This document shows positions 7,780-16,665 of a stretch of DNA of 64,000 nucleotides, piece by piece. A model generated the notes under the pieces. It did no database searches. It worked only from the letters and a program-made list of their open reading frames with translations, and had not been told where the DNA came from. The stretch covers positions 248,001 through 312,000 of the forward strand of contig NZ_CP107935.1 of assembly GCF_036038375.1 (NCBI RefSeq), in the 5' to 3' direction. The DNA is from Streptomyces sp. NBC_00414. Lineage in GTDB: Bacteria > Actinomycetota > Actinomycetes > Streptomycetales > Streptomycetaceae. The translations under genes and the position numbers were made by a program. Every line of letters begins with the position of its first letter. Within the stretch, counting starts at the first letter, position 1.

Positions 7780-8266
7780 GTTTGCCGTGTCGCCGTGGTC
7801 GGCCACCAGCCGAGCCACGGCTTGGGCACCGTCCCCGCCTCCTCCCGCCTCCCGCCTCCCGCCTCCCGGCCAGACCGTCGTCCAAGGGGACCTCGACGTC
7901 GGGGAAATGTTGGAAGCAGCCTGAGACGCCTTCGTTGCGGGCGGCCGTGGCGTCGTACATACGTCCAGGTCGCAGGGCATCAGTGCGTAATGCGCGGCCC
8001 CGCCACCCGGTCGCCGAACACCAGCTGGTGGCGGGCTCCGGCGCCCTCGGCCTGCTTGCGGATTCCGCCCCGCGCAGCATGACGGCGGCCTTCGAGGCCA
8101 GCCTGCCACGGTGCTGCCAACTCCTCGATCAGGCAAGCGAGATGACGTCGAGAAGTCCCACTGAACAACTGATGCGCCAGCACCATCGCCTGGTTGACCA
8201 TGCTCGCGCCAGTCGGATTGCCACCGGCTCCGCACGAAGCCTCACCCGCTACCACGCACCATTCGT
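7780..8266 (-). pseudogene. Decayed copy of the IS element at 48525-49560
   Basis: Reverse frames contain MVNQAMVLAHQLFSG and LIEELAAPWQAGLEGRRHA near 8085-8205, then ALRPGRMYDATAARNEG near 7890-7975. These are the N-terminal and post-catalytic parts of the transposase that is intact at 48556-49506. About 300 bases of the centre are missing. The outer end at 8237-8266 still resembles the 31-bp terminal repeat of the intact copy, with several changes. The other end has been lost in a GC-rich 7-bp repeat. Confidence 0.75.
7841..7868. repeat. CCTCCCG tandem repeat, four copies
   Basis: Four perfect copies of a 7-base unit, lying at the decayed inner edge of the IS remnant. Confidence 0.95.
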
Positions 8267-8397
8267 CAGCGGAGCAAGGGCAAGCTATTTGGCCTGGGTT
8301 GAAAGGAGTTGCTCGTACACCAAGCCGACCACAGGATGAAGCCAGATCCGGTCTACAACGGACCGGAACCGTGCTTCTGATTACTTGTGGGGGACCA

Positions 8398-8676
8398 ATG
8401 TTAAAGAAGATCATGCAGACGGCAGCTACGTTGGCGCTTGCCGCCAGCGCTGTCACCGGTGCCGCTGCGACCGCGCAAGCCGGCGAACACGCGTCGCGGC
8501 AGGCGCCCTCCAGGGCGAGCGCCGGCATCCAGAGCCTGCAGTGGCAGGGGCCGTTCGGCACCTACTCCTCCTGCTTGACCGTTCAGAACGAGTTCCGGCG
8601 CTACTACGACATCACAGTCGCGTGCAAGTACTTCGCGTCCTCCGGCTACTACTTCCAGTACGACAACGGCCGTTGA
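8398..8676 (+). CDS. Small secreted protein of unknown function
   Basis: A 92-residue protein with a clear Sec signal peptide: MLKKIM, a hydrophobic Ala-rich core, and a likely cleavage after ATAQA near residue 28. The mature part is about 64 residues with two cysteines (SSCLTV and VACKYF) that could form one disulfide, and an aromatic-rich end (SSGYYFQYDNGR). ATG 8398 follows GGGGGA. Short secreted proteins of this build are frequent in Streptomyces and lack known function. It is flanked on both sides by transposon debris, but its reading frame is intact. Confidence 0.75.
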   Translation: MLKKIMQTAATLALAASAVTGAAATAQAGEHASRQAPSRASAGIQSLQWQGPFGTYSSCLTVQNEFRRYYDITVACKYFASSGYYFQYDNGR

Positions 8677-9181
8677 GAGCCCTGTACACGGTAATGCGGT
8701 AGCTCTGTGGGCCAGGCCTTCGCGGACCTGGCCGCAGGGCCAACGACAAGTGGCTGACACGGGCCAGCATATGAACTCTCCTGAGCCAGGCATCGAGCAG
8801 ATCGAGCAAGAGGCCACCGACCGTCTCCTTGTCCAACGATCCGCACTGCGACGTGAGCGTGGATCTGACCGACCACTGGCGGACGGGATGACCCCCCGTC
8901 GCGGGCAAATGCTGTCGCTCGACGCCGACCTGGCGACGGGTTGCCGCTGTACGACAGACCCCTCGTCTTCCCGGCGATGTCAGTGCGTCGTGCCAGGCTG
9001 ACGGTGCCCGGCGGTGTCCATCACCTCGAAGCCGATGCTGCCGCCGGGCACCCCTCGTCCGGCGGCGCGCAGATAGATGACCCTCCCGAGGGCTAGTACA
9101 CGTCGGCCTAGTCCGCCGCGGAGCGACCGCCGAGGTGGTGGACTTGCCTGCGAAGGAGGGCGGAAGTATCCGTCCGCCGTG
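8677..9181. other. Intergenic, decayed DNA
   Basis: About 500 bases without a gene I can support. Reverse frames give short protein-like stretches (GGSIGFEVMDTAGH) broken by stops. It is probably more fossil sequence, but I cannot name a family. Confidence 0.4.
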
Positions 9182-9301
9182 GCCTTCGTCATCGTCTTCA
9201 GGATCCTCGACGAGCCGACCGGCGAGATGGACCCGCGAGGCGAGCACCGGGTCTTCCACCAGCTCCGGGAGCGCAAACAGGACCGGATCACGGTCTGTCT
9301 G
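9182..9301 (+). pseudogene. ABC-transporter ATPase fragment
   Basis: Forty codons in the forward strand read RILDEPTGEMDPRGEH followed by VFHQLRERKQDRITV. This is the Walker B/D-loop region of an ABC nucleotide-binding domain, with the Walker B Asp-Glu and the SALD-type D-loop changed to GEMD. Walker A and the signature motif are not found upstream. It is an isolated fragment between transposase debris. Confidence 0.5.
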
Positions 9302-9334
9302 GCGTGGTGCGCCGGCGGCCCGAGCCGAGGCACC

Positions 9335-9730
9335 CGATGCGTTCCATGACCGGCTCGAACTGCGTGCAGTCCGCCCGCTGGCCTGCCGTCAGCAACATTG
9401 AAAGCACGCGGCAACGCCCGTCTGCGCTCAGGTGAATCTTGGTGGTGAAGCCTCCTCGGGAGCGACCGAGCGCCTCACCTCCTGAACCACTTCCGCCAGG
9501 CGAGCGCACAGTCGCACCCACGGTCTTCCACGGCCCGTAGCGTTCAGGCGGTCACGCCACTGCACCCCGGTTCGCACCCGGTGCAGGATGTCGTTGACAG
9601 CCTGACGGTGATCGCGCCACCGCCCGCAGAGATTGTTGCCTGTGGGTAGAAGAGGCTCCAGACGTCGCCACCCCGCCTCTGTCAGATCCCCCCGCCCAGT
9701 CACGTAAGAGTCAACGAACCAGTGGGGCAC
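9335..9730 (-). pseudogene. IS5-family transposase remnant
   Basis: Reading leftward, the N-terminal part is DLTEAGWRRLEPLLP and WRDHRQAVNDILHRVRTG (about 9550-9690). It is followed after a frameshift by [20 protein letters not shown] and GQRADCTQFEPVMERI (about 9340-9480). This is the two-thirds point of an IS5-type transposase of the same subgroup as the fragment at 21413-21955. The central VDSTVVRAHQHAAG region and the C-terminal third are missing. Confidence 0.72.
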
Positions 9731-9740
9731 ATGGGTACGG

Positions 9741-10004
9741 TCAGCACCTGCGATGCCACCACGCCGACTCCGGGTCCTCCGTCGGCTCGTGATGCGTTCG
9801 CCCGAGGAGCACCGTGTCCAGGCGCTCGACCTGCACACGGAGTTCGCTGGCAGCCCTTGGCGGAAGCATGAACAGGGCGTCCTGCAGCTTGTCCCGGGCC
9901 CAGCCCTCGCCGCAGCAGGAGCAGGTGAACCCCGCCTCCCATTGCCCCCACCGGCGCCCCGTGCCGTGGACGCGCACGGACCACACTCTCAGCGCCACCG
10001 CCAC
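9741..10004 (-). CDS. Hypothetical protein, possibly truncated
   Basis: The most protein-like part of a longer reverse frame is 87 residues from GTG 10004. It contains a CSCCGEGW motif, then a charged helical stretch (RAASELRVQVERLD) and ends in a WW-H-RRC tail. Tails of this WWxRRC kind are seen in a family of small streptomycete proteins of unknown role. The frame is open upstream to GTG 10151, but that part is poorly protein-like. It stops 11 bases before an IS remnant. It may be an intact small gene or a fragment. Confidence 0.4.
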   Translation of the reverse strand: MAVALRVWSVRVHGTGRRWGQWEAGFTCSCCGEGWARDKLQDALFMLPPRAASELRVQVERLDTVLLGRTHHEPTEDPESAWWHRRC

Positions 10005-10373
10005 GATGCCCGGAGACAATCGCTCTCGTTCAAGGACACGGACAGCGGCATTCGCCGCTCCCGACAGGCCTGGGACATCGCGATACCGAATCCAAGGTCT
10101 ACCCCAGCCGCGTTCCCGCGATCGAAGTGCAGCAGGTGTTCTACGAGGCACGGCCCCTTCGAATGCAAGTCATGGGCGAAAACCTCCCACAGCCCAAGAT
10201 CGGCCGGACAGAATCTAGGGCTTGCCCAACGTGCCATACGCCATCGCTCTGTCCCTGTCCCGAAAGACTTGGAAGGCGTCCCCCGCTGGCGGGAGCATCG
10301 TCCGTGAGTAGCTCGCCGGTCGCCGGTAGAACAGTTGAAAGGGCCCAGTCGAGCGTTCGGGAGATGTGGGAGA

Positions 10374-10718
10374 TCACCTGGACGCGCCAGGGATCATCCG
10401 GCCCAGGTCGGCACCAGATGTCGTGAACGCCGAGGGGCGGCACCTCACCCGACGCCCAAGGGCGCAAGCTCCCCGGCGGTCCGCCGCCCACCATTGCCAG
10501 CGTGCCAGAACCTGCTGGGCCACGAGCTGGTCACGCCGCAACAGCAGGACGTCCATGTCACCGTGGCTCCGGAAGGGGTGGCCCACCACAAACTCGATCG
10601 CGAAGCCTCCGGCTACCCCCCAGTGGGATTCCGGACCGGAGAACATCGCGACCAATTCGCTCAGCGAGGCGGGGTCCCACCTGCCGAACGGATCCCGGAG
10701 ACGCGGAGCACCGCTCAT
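10374..10718 (-). pseudogene. Aminoglycoside-type nucleotidyltransferase, frameshifted
   Basis: From ATG 10718 the reverse frame reads SELVAMFSGPESHWGVAGG then FRSHGDMDVLLLRRDQL, with a nucleotidyltransferase Asp-x-Asp pair, and ARWQWWAAD. The match continues in another frame from about 10490: GSLRPWASGEV, GVHDIWCRPGPDDPWRVQV. A single-base loss near 10478 explains the shift. After WRVQV the family resemblance ends at about 10375, so the C-terminal half is gone. The layout fits the aminoglycoside nucleotidyltransferase-like proteins common in actinomycetes. Not functional as it stands. Confidence 0.6.
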
Positions 10719-10866
10719 TCCCTATCGGAACTTCTTCGATTTCCTGTGGGTTCGCGGCAAGAACTGGGATGAGGCAACCGCCAGTCACCTGTGGGACTTT
10801 GAAAAACTGGCGATCGGGCAGCGGATCACCCGGATGCTCGCAGAAGGCTCTGAAAGCGGGCCGTGA
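10714..10866 (+). pseudogene. Integrase core-binding fragment
   Basis: Fifty codons on the forward strand, ending in a stop at 10866, read YRNFFDFLWVRGKNWDEATA then HLWDFE. This is the pattern of a phage-type integrase SAM-like domain (F-x-FL-x-x-RG-x-x-WDEAT). The rest of the frame does not match. It overlaps by five bases the start of the nucleotidyltransferase pseudogene on the other strand, so a rearrangement joint lies here. Confidence 0.4.
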
Positions 10867-11013
10867 GGGACAGAGCCTCGCAGGCTGTGGTCCTCAACAC
10901 CCTGCAGCCCAGGCGGGGAGCGTGGTCCGAGTCGAGAAACTGCGACTTCCGTGAGCGACGACAGTGCCATCATGCTCAGACAACCGGCCGCACCCCTCAC
11001 CCAAGAGGTTCAG

Positions 11014-11286
11014 ATGCTCTACCAGAGCCCTGCCGACTTCTGCGCCGAGTACGCCAAGGCACACAACCGCAACAAAACCGATGAGTTCGGAGCCGAGTCC
11101 ACACTGGAAAAAGTGACCGTAGTCAGCCAGACCCCGGACACGGCGCGGGTCGAGGCGCTCTGGTTCACATGCGGCCACGAACCGGATGCCGGGTACTACG
11201 ACGTTTTTGAGCGCACCGCCTTCGTCCTGGTCAAGCGGCACGACGGGTGGCACCTGCACTCCGAAGAACATCTCGGCTACGAGTGA
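11014..11286 (+). CDS. Hypothetical protein, NTF2-like appearance
   Basis: A 90-residue acidic protein (SPADFCAEYAKAHNRNK ... VVSQTPDTARVEALWF ... DGWHLHSEEHLGYE). The alternation of short strands and the ending with a conserved-looking WHLHSEEH resemble small NTF2/SnoaL-like folds, but I cannot assign a family with confidence. ATG 11014 is preceded by AGAGG at suitable spacing. GTG 10951 is an in-frame alternative adding 21 residues but has no ribosome-binding site. Codon use is less GC-biased than in its neighbours, suggesting acquired DNA. Confidence 0.5.
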   Translation: MLYQSPADFCAEYAKAHNRNKTDEFGAESTLEKVTVVSQTPDTARVEALWFTCGHEPDAGYYDVFERTAFVLVKRHDGWHLHSEEHLGYE

Positions 11287-11496
11287 CAACACTCGGTCCC
11301 CTCCTCGTACCGAAAAGAAGGGCCCCCAGATGACGGGACTTGCATTCCGGGGAGCCTCGGGCATCTGGTGGGCGATCTGGGCAGAAGGCCAGTTCATCGC
11401 TACTCGTCACTGTTCTGGTCATGCCTCTGCCCCGGCTCGGGACAACAATCGGAACCACAGTGGCCGCAGCCGGGGATCCGCTGGGCGTCTGCACCA

Positions 11497-11656
11497 CACC
11501 AGCCGCACCACCACCTTGCCCCGCACGGCCGGCCGCACCGTCACCGGTCTGCTCACCCCGACAGACCCCGGGCATCCGTTGACGGGCTGGTCGTTCTCCG
11601 CGGGGTGGGGCGCCCGCGAGACGCTGGACGTCACCCTGGTCCGGCCCGAACTGGTG
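11497..11656 (+). pseudogene. ATP-dependent DNA ligase, C-terminal fragment
   Basis: About 50 forward codons read TTLPRTAGRTVTGLL then HPLTGWSFSAGWGARETLD and VTLVRPELV. This is the OB-fold/C-terminal region of the small actinobacterial ATP-dependent ligases (LigD/LigC-like). Nothing resembling the adenylation domain or its lysine motif is found upstream. The fragment ends where the convergent gene at 11671 ends. Confidence 0.6.
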
Positions 11657-11670
11657 GGCTCCCGCTGGGG

Positions 11671-12933
11671 CTACCGGGCGTCGCGCCGTCGACGTGCGCG
11701 CTCGAACTCGGCGACATCCGATATCCAGGGACCGTGCCGTTCGAGTGCGGCGTAGCCACTGCGGACGAAGACACTCACCAGGTTCCGGTACCCGCTGATC
11801 CCGTCGACCAGGCTGTACTCGACCCGGTACTCCGGGTCCGACCCGCCTTCGCCTTGGCGCAGCGTCGTGATCCGGGCGATGGAGTCCGCGTAGAAGTGGA
11901 GCTGGATCCCTTCGCCCATCTCCTCGTCCTCGATGGTGAACACTTCGTTGTCGGCGGCAGAGCGATTGCCGACGAACTCCCAGAACTCCGCGGCGGCCGT
12001 GCGGGGACTGTCCCGTTGCCACTTCTTCTCGACGCCCTTGTCGTCGGTGAACGACAGGACCGTCTTGCTCGCACTCCCGCCGAAGTCGGAGTGGTGGTCG
12101 GCAGTCTCCTCGTCCTCCTCCATGGGTGTGCTCCTGGAGCGGTTCGCCGCTTCCGAGCACATCAGGAAGCTCACGGTACGCACCGCGTCATCGACGAGTT
12201 CAGGGTGTGCACGGCGCACGGCCGCTTCGACCGTCGTCTCCATCCGATGCCAGTCGCGCTTGTCCGTGGCGCGGTTTCCCCGTCGCGGATCGCGGCCGAT
12301 CCGCATCCCGGCGCAAGCCTGCTCCGCCGTGGCAATCACCCGCATGGCCTCGGGCAGCAGCGCGGGGTCGACGGCATCGGGCATCCGCCCCGGAACCGTC
12401 GCGCCATGCAGATACTGGCCCGTGTACCTCAGAATCGCGGCGTCGAGTGGACCGAGTACTGCTCCGCGCTCGGCGCGACGGCGGTTCGCCTGGTACTCCT
12501 GAGCTCGTTTGCCGTCTGACGTCTCTGTCGCAGCGCGCATCGCCGCGCATACCTGACCGCGTTCAAGCAGACCGATGTCGGCCCCGTGGGCGATGAGCCG
12601 GCTCCTGTCCCACCGGATGCGCTGGAAGAGCGCGTCGACGTCCGCGGGCGCGGCGAGGAGGATCGGGTCCAGGAGCGCGGCGGCAGCGTCTTCGTCGAGC
12701 CGGCCTCGGGTTCCGGCGGCGTCGCACAGCGGGAGGACCGCACTCCACAGCAGCAGGTGTCTGGTCAGGTCCTCCCGGATCACCGCAAGATGGGCTTCGC
12801 TGATCGAGAACGTGAACGTGCGAGGGTCGTGGTTGGCGTCGGCCCCGGCACCGAGCGTCAGCTTCAGCTCGCCGTCCTCTCGGATCACGTTCGGGATCCA
12901 GCCGCTCGTGCGCGTGAAAATGATGTCGCTCAT
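11671..12933 (-). CDS. Conserved streptomycete protein, DUF6357-like
   Basis: A 420-residue soluble protein. I recognise the general pattern of the DUF6357 family from memory: DIIFTRTSGWIPNVIREDGE at the start, LLLWSAVLPLCDAAG near residue 75, and a C-terminal part with FTDDKGVEKKWQRDSPRTA and DEEMGEGIQLHFYADSIAR. No catalytic motif, signal or membrane segment is visible. The function is unknown. The frame is open to 13137 but ATG 12933 gives the family-like N-terminus; a weak AGGA lies 14 bases upstream. It stands alone between a TetR gene and the DNA ligase fragment. Confidence 0.7.
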   Translation of the reverse strand: MSDIIFTRTSGWIPNVIREDGELKLTLGAGADANHDPRTFTFSISEAHLAVIREDLTRHLLLWSAVLPLCDAAGTRGRLDEDAAAALLDPILLAAPADVDALFQRIRWDRSRLIAHGADIGLLERGQVCAAMRAATETSDGKRAQEYQANRRRAERGAVLGPLDAAILRYTGQYLHGATVPGRMPDAVDPALLPEAMRVIATAEQACAGMRIGRDPRRGNRATDKRDWHRMETTVEAAVRRAHPELVDDAVRTVSFLMCSEAANRSRSTPMEEDEETADHHSDFGGSASKTVLSFTDDKGVEKKWQRDSPRTAAAEFWEFVGNRSAADNEVFTIEDEEMGEGIQLHFYADSIARITTLRQGEGGSDPEYRVEYSLVDGISGYRNLVSVFVRSGYAALERHGPWISDVAEFERARRRRDAR

Positions 12934-13184
12934 AGGACTCAGTCTTTCCTGGAACGGCACGGGCCGGCAGCACTGCGATGTTGCAGCCCAACCCCGCACC
13001 ATCTGTTCACGACCACCGTACGAACTCGGCGTCGAGGCGCGTGTCGCTACGCACCCGGACTTCGCCACGAGGGAGCCGGAACCGCTTCTGTAACCTCCCG
13101 GCCCGCCTCGGTATCGAAAATGGATCCTGGCCTTCATGGGCCGAGCAGGCGCGGTGGGGTATCGAGGAGCCGGCCGGAAGGGTT

Positions 13185-13838
13185 TCAGCCGGCAGGGGTG
13201 CCGCCGATGAGAGGCAGTAGGACCTGGTCCACCAGGCGGGCTATTCCCTCATTGTCGAGAACGTCACCGAGCAGTTCCTTCTGCAGAACCGTCACCCCGA
13301 TGGCTGCGGCGATCTCCATCCTGCCCGGCGCCAGCAGAAACTCAACCCTCTCCGCGGTGATCTCGCCGCGCTCTTGAGCGCGGCGAAGACAGGCGGCGAT
13401 CTCCTCGCGCTGCCCGGCGATGGACCGCTCACGAAGGGTGTCGGCGATCTGAGGATGAGAGACGGTGGCGGCGGCCAGCACGGCTGAGAAACGACGCGCT
13501 TGAGGCTGTAGGCACACGGAACTGTGGGCCAGCGTGGCGATGAGGTCCTCGCGCAGTGTCCCGGCGGCAGTCACCTCGCCCGGGACAGCAGCGGGGAGCA
13601 TGAGGCTTTCGAGAGCGTCGGCGACCAGGTCCTCGCGCGAGGCCCAGCGACGGTAGACGGTGGCCTTGGCCACCCCCGCGCGCGCGGCCACCGCGGCCAT
13701 GGTGAGATCCGCGTAGCCGCTCTCGACGATCAGGTCCAGGACCGCTTCGATGATGCGGGTATTCCGCGTCTCGTCGCGGACGGGCCCGAAGGCACCACTG
13801 GGGCGCTGACGTCCGGCAGGGCGGGTCGACCTGGTCAT
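13185..13838 (-). CDS. TetR/AcrR-family regulator
   Basis: A 217-residue repressor with an N-terminal helix-turn-helix (LTMAAVAARAGVAKATVYRRW) and a C-terminal domain of the TetR_C type (LIATLAHSSVCL ... ILVGTVL-like QLLGDVLDNEGI). ATG 13838 is the start nearest the domain; no strong ribosome-binding site is visible, so it may be leaderless. It is divergent from the NmrA-like protein at 14129. The inverted repeat at 14028-14073 in the shared 290-bp region is a likely operator. Confidence 0.85.
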   Translation of the reverse strand: MTRSTRPAGRQRPSGAFGPVRDETRNTRIIEAVLDLIVESGYADLTMAAVAARAGVAKATVYRRWASREDLVADALESLMLPAAVPGEVTAAGTLREDLIATLAHSSVCLQPQARRFSAVLAAATVSHPQIADTLRERSIAGQREEIAACLRRAQERGEITAERVEFLLAPGRMEIAAAIGVTVLQKELLGDVLDNEGIARLVDQVLLPLIGGTPAG

Positions 13839-14027
13839 ACGCACGACGGTACTGCATTCCCTTCCCCCGCCATCGGGCCCTCCCGGCCTGTCCACGGGAG
13901 GCCGCGGACCGGGTCATGGCGCCGTCTGCATACACCGCGGCGTTGAGCAGGGCCCCTCATCCCGCCACCCCGACTCTTGCCGCTCGTGATCCGCGGGCTA
14001 CCGGTCGACCTCTGCTCGGCCAAGCCA

Positions 14028-14073
14028 TCAACTAGATACACCTAAGACTCGATACTGTACGGTCTCTAGTTGA
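14028..14073. promoter_or_regulatory. Inverted repeat in TetR/NmrA promoter
   Basis: Perfect 9-bp arms TCAACTAGA (14028-14036) and TCTAGTTGA (14065-14073). The region is AT-richer than its surroundings and includes GATACTGTACGG between the arms. Expected to be bound by the TetR protein encoded to the left. Confidence 0.5.
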
Positions 14074-14128
14074 CGGGCCTTCGTGCCCGTAACCGGCAAG
14101 ACATGACCAACCCAAGGCAAGGCGTGCT

Positions 14129-15052
14129 ATGACACACAACGGCAAGGCGAAAGTGCTGGTCACCGGGGCAACGGGGATGCAGGGCGGCGCCGCCACCCGG
14201 GCACTCCTGCGCGCAGGGCACCCCGTGACCGCGTTCGTGCGCAATCCGTCCTCCGCGGCCGCCCAGGCGCTCGCCCGGCAGGGCGTCACCCTCGCGACCG
14301 GAGACATGGACGACCTCGCATCCCTTGAGGTGGCCTCCGCCGGACACGACGCGGTCTTCTCCGTGCAGTTGGCGGGCGTCGACCCGGCCGACCCAGGCGC
14401 GGAGCAGCGCAAGGCCCGCAATATCGCCACCGCGGCCCAGCGGGCCGGTATCTCTCAGATCATCCACACGTCCGTGTCGGGGACCGGGTGGCGCAGCCAG
14501 CACCCGGGCTACGAGCACTCCGACCTGTGGAAGGCGTACTGGGACGAGAAGGAGGCCGCGGAGGACGCCATCCGTCAGGCGGGCCTCGACCACTGGACCA
14601 TTTTCAAGCCCGCCTTCTACATGGACAACTTCCTCCCGGCCAAGCAAGACCCCATGTTCCCCGCCCTGCCTCAGGGCAAGCTCGTCACCGCCACGAGCCC
14701 GCAGACCAAGTTGGCGCTCATCAACTCGGACGACTTCGGAGCAGCCGTTGCCGCCGCCGTGGCCGCGCCCGAAAAGTTCCACGAAGCCGAGATCGAGTTC
14801 GCGGGCGACGCGCTGACGCACCCCGAAATCGCAGACACCCTCTCCAAGGCATCCGGCCGCGAGATCACCGCAGTCTCCGTCTCCTGGGAGGAGCAGGAGC
14901 AGCGCCTCGGCGCACCCACGGCAGACAGCCAGATCTGGAACAACCTCGTCGGCTACCCCGCACGCCCCCACCACGCCGCCCGCTACGGCCTGACCACGAC
15001 CACCTTCGAGCAGTGGGCAGCGCAACAGGACTGGACCCTCCCGGCCGCCTGA
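14129..15052 (+). CDS. NmrA/HSCARG-like NAD(P)-binding protein
   Basis: A 307-residue atypical SDR with the dinucleotide-binding loop VLVTGATGMQGG at the N-terminus and a second strand ending FVRNPSS. It lacks the YxxxK catalytic pair in the usual place, as NmrA-type sensors and some reductases do. A characteristic HTSVSGTGWRSQHPG segment follows at about residue 110. It may be a redox-sensing regulator or a reductase. Divergent from a TetR gene and followed by a strong hairpin at 15065, so it is a single-gene unit. Confidence 0.85.
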   Translation: MTHNGKAKVLVTGATGMQGGAATRALLRAGHPVTAFVRNPSSAAAQALARQGVTLATGDMDDLASLEVASAGHDAVFSVQLAGVDPADPGAEQRKARNIATAAQRAGISQIIHTSVSGTGWRSQHPGYEHSDLWKAYWDEKEAAEDAIRQAGLDHWTIFKPAFYMDNFLPAKQDPMFPALPQGKLVTATSPQTKLALINSDDFGAAVAAAVAAPEKFHEAEIEFAGDALTHPEIADTLSKASGREITAVSVSWEEQEQRLGAPTADSQIWNNLVGYPARPHHAARYGLTTTTFEQWAAQQDWTLPAA

Positions 15053-15064
15053 CATCAGGCAGCC

Positions 15065-15098
15065 CTCCAGCCTCACCAGCGCAGCGGTGAGGCTGGAG
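15065..15098 (+). terminator. Hairpin terminator
   Basis: A perfect 13-bp stem (CTCCAGCCTCACC) with an 8-base loop begins 13 bases after the stop of the NmrA-like gene. There is no U-run, which is usual for streptomycete terminators. Confidence 0.75.
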
Positions 15099-15631
15099 TC
15101 GTCCTCGCACGGGAACACCGTCTCCCACGCGAGGGCGATCGTGTCCCTACCGGCAGCCCTACCCGCAGCGTGACCTCGAACTGCAGCGAGTCCCCACGCT
15201 GCCCTGCAGTCACCACCAATGACATGGGCTTCAGCCAATCTCGGCGCCAACCACGGTTCGAGTGATCTCCGGGGCCGACATCGGTGCCGTTGACCTCCGA
15301 GTGGTTGAAGGGACCGCGCAGCCACTGAACACCATGCCGTCGATGGTGACCGTATCGACGAGCTCAAGTCCCCGCAGGAACCGGGAACAGACCCACGAGA
15401 ACCTGGTTCCGCGGAACGCCGCGTGCCGCTGCATTCGACCGTGCCGAGGAAGTGGGTGCAGCAGGAGGTGGTCGCGGATTACGCGAACGGTCCAGAGGGC
15501 CTCGCGCGCCCGGCGTTGTGGTTAGGTCGGGGCCCCGGGGTATCGGGGTCACAGCCTCGGGAAGAGGTAGAGCGCCGTCCGCACCGCCAGGCCGACCCCT
15601 CACGCCTCCTCGACCTAAAGGGTGTTGCACA
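15099..15631. other. Intergenic, no gene recognised
   Basis: About 530 bases. Short frames on both strands have no credible domain or start. It probably consists of degraded sequence next to the IS remnant that follows. Confidence 0.4.
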
Positions 15632-16556
15632 ATGCTGCGAACTGGGCACTTCCTCGGCATGGCTGGGGTGTTGAGTGCTGAACGGGTGTGGGTGGAGACG
15701 TTCACGGGGCTGCGGTTGACGCCAGTTTTCGCGGTTGCTCAAAGCAGTGCGGGAGCGCGGTGGCAACGGCACGATGCAGGGGCGCCCGTGGAGCCTGCCG
15801 CTGGCCGAGCGGGTACTGATCGTCGCGGTCTACTACCGGACGAACCTGACCATGCGGCAACTGGGACCGCTGTTCGGGGTTTCCTCGTCCACCGTGTGCC
15901 GGGTGATCCAACGGCTGGGGCCGCTGCTGGTGCTTGAGCCCCTCTCGCGTCCGACCGACGCCGCGGACCGGTTGTGGATCGTGGACGGCACGCTGGTCCC
16001 GGTCCGCGACCGCACGATCGGAGCGTCCAGCCGCAACTACCGCTTCTCCGCGAACGTGCAGGTCATCGTCGACGCCGACACCCGCCTCATGATCGCAGCG
16101 GCCCGACCGACACTGTGCACCACCGCCGACGCCCACGCCTGGCGTGCCTCCGTACTCGCCGAACACTGTCAGGACGTGACCGTCCTGGGTGACGGCGCCT
16201 ACCTCAACTGCGGGATGGTCGTGCCGCACCGCAAACGCCCGCGCCGACCCCTGCTGGCCGGCGAGGAAGCCGACAATGCCGCCCACCGCACGGTGCGCGC
16301 CCGGGTGGAGCATGTGATCGGCCGCATGAAAGCCCAGACCGAACTGCAGGCCTGGAAGCAGAAACACAACCACTCCCACAAACGAGTCCGCGCCCGCATC
16401 GAGCACACCTTCGCCCCGCACGAAGGGTTGGAAGATCATGAAGTGGACGTCATTCGACTACGTCAACACCTTGAGGGCTGTTGCAGAACAACTTCCGGCC
16501 TTGATCTTGGTAAGGCAGGCCGTCTCGCAAGGTCATCGAGTGGAAGGGCGCTTTGA
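15632..16556 (+). pseudogene. IS5-family (DDE_Tnp_4) transposase, frameshifted at both ends
   Basis: The main open frame from 15735 has the central domain of an IS5-type transposase: LPLAERVLIVAVYYRTNL, a helix-turn-helix (LFGVSSSTVCRVIQRL), LWIVDGTLVPVRDR with the first catalytic Asp, and NYRFSANVQVIVD. It continues to LGDGAYLN with the second Asp, then RVRARVEHVIGRMK. The N-terminus (ERVWVETFTGLRLTPV) is one frame off upstream of 15735. The C-terminus carries a repeated RVRARIEHTF and then loses the family pattern. Probably dead, although the catalytic core is intact. TGTTGCA-AA motifs near 15623 and 16482 may be relics of the ends. Confidence 0.75.
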
Positions 16557-16620
16557 CGTTCACGAGTTGTCTTCCAACGGCTCCCTGGGCCCCTCAGGGT
16601 TCGACCGGGTCCGGCGCATG

Positions 16621-16650
16621 CGTTCTCGGCGCTTTCCCAGGCCGAGAACG
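16621..16650 (-). terminator. Hairpin terminator
   Basis: A perfect 10-bp stem, CGTTCTCGGC with a 10-base loop, lies 16 bases beyond the stop of the leftward gene 16666-17274. Confidence 0.65.
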
Positions 16651-16665
16651 AGAAGTAACGCCGCT

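Noticed and set aside
15231..15434. 67-codon reverse frame (VDTVTIDGMVFSGC)
   Set aside because: No ribosome-binding site, no family, surrounded by decayed DNA; not enough to call a gene.
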